From contig JAKSUA010000020.1 of NCBI GenBank assembly GCA_024409235.1, forward strand, positions 1 through 42,955: 42,955 nt of DNA, in the 5' to 3' direction. The stretch's first letter is position 1, and each line of letters starts with the position of its first letter. Below, piece after piece: positions 40,786 to 42,955 of this stretch. Under the pieces are notes generated by a model. It made no database searches. It saw only the letters and a program-made list of their open reading frames with translations, and was not told the DNA's origin. Source of the stretch: Bacteroidales bacterium (lineage in GTDB: Bacteria > Bacteroidota > Bacteroidia > Bacteroidales > UBA1715). The position numbers and the translations under genes are program-made.

Positions 40786-42072
40786 ATGACAGTAAAAGAA
40801 TTTTACGAAACGTATTATGTGAAATATCCTCATGTATCAACTGATACAAGAACTATTTCGCAGGGCTCAATTTTTATTGCCTTAAAAGGGGAAAATTTTG
40901 ATGGTAACCAATATGCGCAGAAAGCGATAGAGTTAGGTGCTGTATGCTCTGTAGTTGATGATAAAACAAAGGAGGCTGATAATTGTATTTATGTAGAGAA
41001 TACTTTAACTTTTCTACAAGAATTAGCACGTTATCATCGTATGCAGTTAAATATTCCTGTGATAGGAATAACAGGTACAAATGGTAAAACAACAACAAAA
41101 GAATTAGTTTCTGCCGTGTTGTCTCAAAAATATAAAGTAGAATATACGAAAGGTAATCTAAACAATCATATTGGTGTACCATTGACTTTGCTTTCAATTT
41201 CAAAAGATGTTGAAATAGCTGTAGTTGAGATGGGGGCTAATCATCCTGGAGAAATAAAAACATTGGTAAACATTGCCTGTCCGACAGCAGGTTTGATTAC
41301 AAATGTAGGAAAGGCACATTTGCTTGGATTTGGTAGTTTTGAGAATATTATTAAAACCAAAACGGAGTTATATGAATTCTTAGCAGGTGTTGATGGAACT
41401 GCATTCATTGATGCAGACAATGAAAATCTAACGAATAATTTACGTGGAGTAAAAAATACAATTGCATATTCTTTTTCTTCAGAAACAGATTTCAAAGGTA
41501 CGATGCAGGGAAACTCTATATATGCAGCATTTGTATTTAATAACAAAGGTAATTCGATAGAAATAAATTCTTCTTTATATGGAGAGTATAATGCAAAGAA
41601 TATGTTGGCTGCTGCAACTGTTGGAACATATTACGGCGTTTCTATGGAACAGATAAAAAGTGCTATAGAAGGATACATACCTTCAAATAATCGCTCACAG
41701 ACAAAGAAAACAGAAAAAAACACATTGATATTGGATGCATACAATGCAAATCCAACAAGCATGCGTGCGTCTTTAGAAACATTTGTGAGAATGAATGTTG
41801 AATCTAAAGCTGTAATTTTGGGCGAAATGTTTGAATTGGGCGAAGCTTCTGAAAGAGAACATATTTCTATTCTTGAGATTCTAAAAGGCTCGACGATAGG
41901 CAATATAAACTTGGTAGGAAATTGGCCTCATATAGAAGGTTTAAGTGCTTCTTACTATAAAACATCTATAGAATTAAAAGAAGTGTTGCAGAAGACGCCT
42001 ATTGTGAATTCTACGGTACTTGTGAAAGGGTCGCATGGTGTAAAATTGGAACTTTTGGTTGATGCGTTATAG
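40786..42072 (+). CDS. murF: UDP-MurNAc-tripeptide:D-Ala-D-Ala ligase
   Basis: MurF adds D-Ala-D-Ala to the cell-wall precursor in the cytoplasm. The 428 residues follow the Mur ligase plan: the N-terminal UDP-binding domain (VSTDTRTISQGSIFIALKGE), the ATP loop GITGTNGKTTTKE (about residues 92-104), VEMGANHPGEI with the metal-binding Glu, and the C-terminal domain (LILDAYNANPTSMRASLETF, then LGEMFELGE). Length is normal. It is followed four bases later by a lipoprotein gene and shares its terminator. Confidence 0.96.
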   Translation: MTVKEFYETYYVKYPHVSTDTRTISQGSIFIALKGENFDGNQYAQKAIELGAVCSVVDDKTKEADNCIYVENTLTFLQELARYHRMQLNIPVIGITGTNGKTTTKELVSAVLSQKYKVEYTKGNLNNHIGVPLTLLSISKDVEIAVVEMGANHPGEIKTLVNIACPTAGLITNVGKAHLLGFGSFENIIKTKTELYEFLAGVDGTAFIDADNENLTNNLRGVKNTIAYSFSSETDFKGTMQGNSIYAAFVFNNKGNSIEINSSLYGEYNAKNMLAAATVGTYYGVSMEQIKSAIEGYIPSNNRSQTKKTEKNTLILDAYNANPTSMRASLETFVRMNVESKAVILGEMFELGEASEREHISILEILKGSTIGNINLVGNWPHIEGLSASYYKTSIELKEVLQKTPIVNSTVLVKGSHGVKLELLVDAL

Positions 42073-42075
42073 GTT

Positions 42076-42858
42076 ATGAAAAAAAGTCTTCTTTTGGGGA
42101 TAATTCCCATAATAATGGTTTCATGTTCATCGGAAGGTGAATTTGAAACAGATTATAAGGTGTATGAGGTACAGGGAAATGTGCGTCAGGTGATTTATAA
42201 GAATGTAAATAATAATTCTAATGACGTTGTTGCTACATTTAATAAAGCAGGAATGCTAGTTTCTGAAAAAATGCGGGGACGAATGTTTGAGTATCAATAT
42301 GATGGTATGTATGTACGTTCTTTGAAGGCATATATTGGTGATTCTTTAGAATTAAAACGTTCTTATACTTATAAGAAAAATTTGCCTGTTGAAATTCGTG
42401 AATATGACAATGTTGGTACATATAGAAAACGTGTTCATTATGACTACGATGATAGAGGTAATAGAACGAAGGGAGTTATTCTAAATCCTTATAATGACAC
42501 ATTATTTGTATGGGATTATTCTTTTGTAGATAATTTAGTTCAACAGGAAGTAAGATTAAATTATCAAAATGGGGCAGAGTTTAAACAACGTTTTGATTAT
42601 TTGTATGATGACAAAAATGAACTTTGTGCAATAGTGGAATATGAAGATTCTGTTTTGATGACTAAAACAGAATATAAAAATTATAGAGGTATTCCTCTAC
42701 CGTCGAAGATTATTCGTTATTGGAATGATGAAGTTTCTGCTTCTACTGATATAACATACGGTTTTGATGAGAAAGGGAACTGGATTTTTAAGCGTTCGGT
42801 TTCTGCAAACGGGCGAGAACAGCGGCAGGAAAGAACAATAGTTTATTATAAGAACTAA
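42076..42858 (+). CDS. Lipoprotein with YD/RHS-like strand repeats
   Basis: This 260-residue protein has a lipoprotein signal (SLLLGIIPIIMVSC). The mature part repeats short strands with the pattern YxYDxxGN (FEYQYDGMYVRS, RVHYDYDDRGNRTKG, QRFDYLYDDKNEL, ITYGFDEKGNWIFKR), as in RHS/YD-type and MORN-like beta sheets. No enzyme motif is seen. Similar small lipoproteins are common in Bacteroidota envelopes and have no assigned role. It is cotranscribed with murF by position and ends before a strong terminator. Confidence 0.7.
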   Translation: MKKSLLLGIIPIIMVSCSSEGEFETDYKVYEVQGNVRQVIYKNVNNNSNDVVATFNKAGMLVSEKMRGRMFEYQYDGMYVRSLKAYIGDSLELKRSYTYKKNLPVEIREYDNVGTYRKRVHYDYDDRGNRTKGVILNPYNDTLFVWDYSFVDNLVQQEVRLNYQNGAEFKQRFDYLYDDKNELCAIVEYEDSVLMTKTEYKNYRGIPLPSKIIRYWNDEVSASTDITYGFDEKGNWIFKRSVSANGREQRQERTIVYYKN

Positions 42859-42861
42859 AAT

Positions 42862-42890
42862 AAAAAAGCACTTCGTTGAAGTGCTTTTTT
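42862..42890. terminator. Bidirectional intrinsic terminator
   Basis: AAAAAAGCACTTC and GAAGTGCTTTTTT pair perfectly over 13 bases with a 3-base loop. The T-run serves the plus-strand murF-lipoprotein transcript and the mirrored A-run serves a minus-strand transcript from beyond the window. Confidence 0.9.
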
Positions 42891-42919
42891 ATTTATAATG
42901 CTATCCCGTCCTAAAAAAG

Positions 42920-42938
42920 CGTTACAAAAAAAGTAACG
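42920..42938. repeat. Inverted repeat near the right edge, possible start of another element or gene
   Basis: CGTTAC (42920-42925) and GTAACG (42933-42938) flank seven A. An ATG follows at 42943 (Met-Glu-Leu-Lys) and runs out of the window. The layout could be an operator ahead of a gene or the end of an insertion sequence with its first gene; neither can be settled from what is present. Confidence 0.25.
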
Positions 42939-42955
42939 TAAAATGGAATTAAAAG

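Noticed and set aside
1..42955. CRISPR arrays, rRNA or tRNA genes, intact transposase or integrase genes
   Set aside because: No regularly spaced repeats of CRISPR type, no RNA gene signatures and no transposase or integrase motifs were found in any frame.

Overview
The window comes from a member of the Bacteroidota, most likely an uncultured Bacteroidales with a type IX secretion system (T9SS). The evidence is porU, porV, a PorP/SprF-family gene and a gldJ-like gene, DUF5723 and DUF4837 family proteins, TAnnTTTG-type promoters, TAATG gene overlaps and A+T-rich intergenic DNA. The genus cannot be fixed from the sequence.

There are two unlike parts. Positions 1 to about 12.9 kb form an accessory island, visibly richer in G+C than the rest and full of broken genes. 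From left to right it holds: the start of an HTH gene with three operator-like repeats; the tail of a histidine kinase; a BcgI-like restriction-modification operon (controller protein, fused nuclease-methyltransferase, specificity subunit, small ORF); a frameshifted 5' fragment of an mgtA-type P-type ATPase; the signal-peptide end of a DUF362-like gene; a four-gene minus-strand cassette (unknown helical protein, WYL regulator, membrane protein with a uracil-glycosylase-like domain, PD-(D/E)XK nuclease); a terminator; a broken zinc-finger-like ORF; a MITE-like element; a small ORF; a response regulator cut near its C-terminus; a second truncated mgtA copy; and a small lipoprotein.

The kinase tail, response regulator and both mgtA fragments look like pieces of two copies of one ancestral locus (kinase and regulator divergent from mgtA). 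Each copy was opened by a different module: the restriction-modification operon in one, the WYL/nuclease cassette in the other. The cassette is the best candidate here for an undescribed system, probably anti-phage or anti-plasmid. That is an inference from its domains and setting.

From about 13.2 kb to the end the sequence is ordinary A+T-rich chromosome. It carries rpsP; proB, an M20 deacylase and a CDF metal transporter; then on the plus strand DUF2147, an acyl-CoA synthetase, an envelope gene run (928-aa anchored protein, 752-aa lipoprotein, DUF5723 barrel, small OMP), a TerC-like protein, a MutY-like glycosylase, a methyltransferase, a carboxylesterase and a GldH-like lipoprotein. A minus-strand run porU-porV-ispF-DUF4837-ubiA follows, and divergent from it a PorP/SprF gene, a gldJ-like gene, murF and a lipoprotein. 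PorU and PorV belong to the T9SS attachment complex that removes C-terminal signals and anchors cargo. PorP/SprF and GldJ proteins belong to the same secretion or motility apparatus. No tRNA, rRNA, CRISPR array or intact transposase gene was seen.
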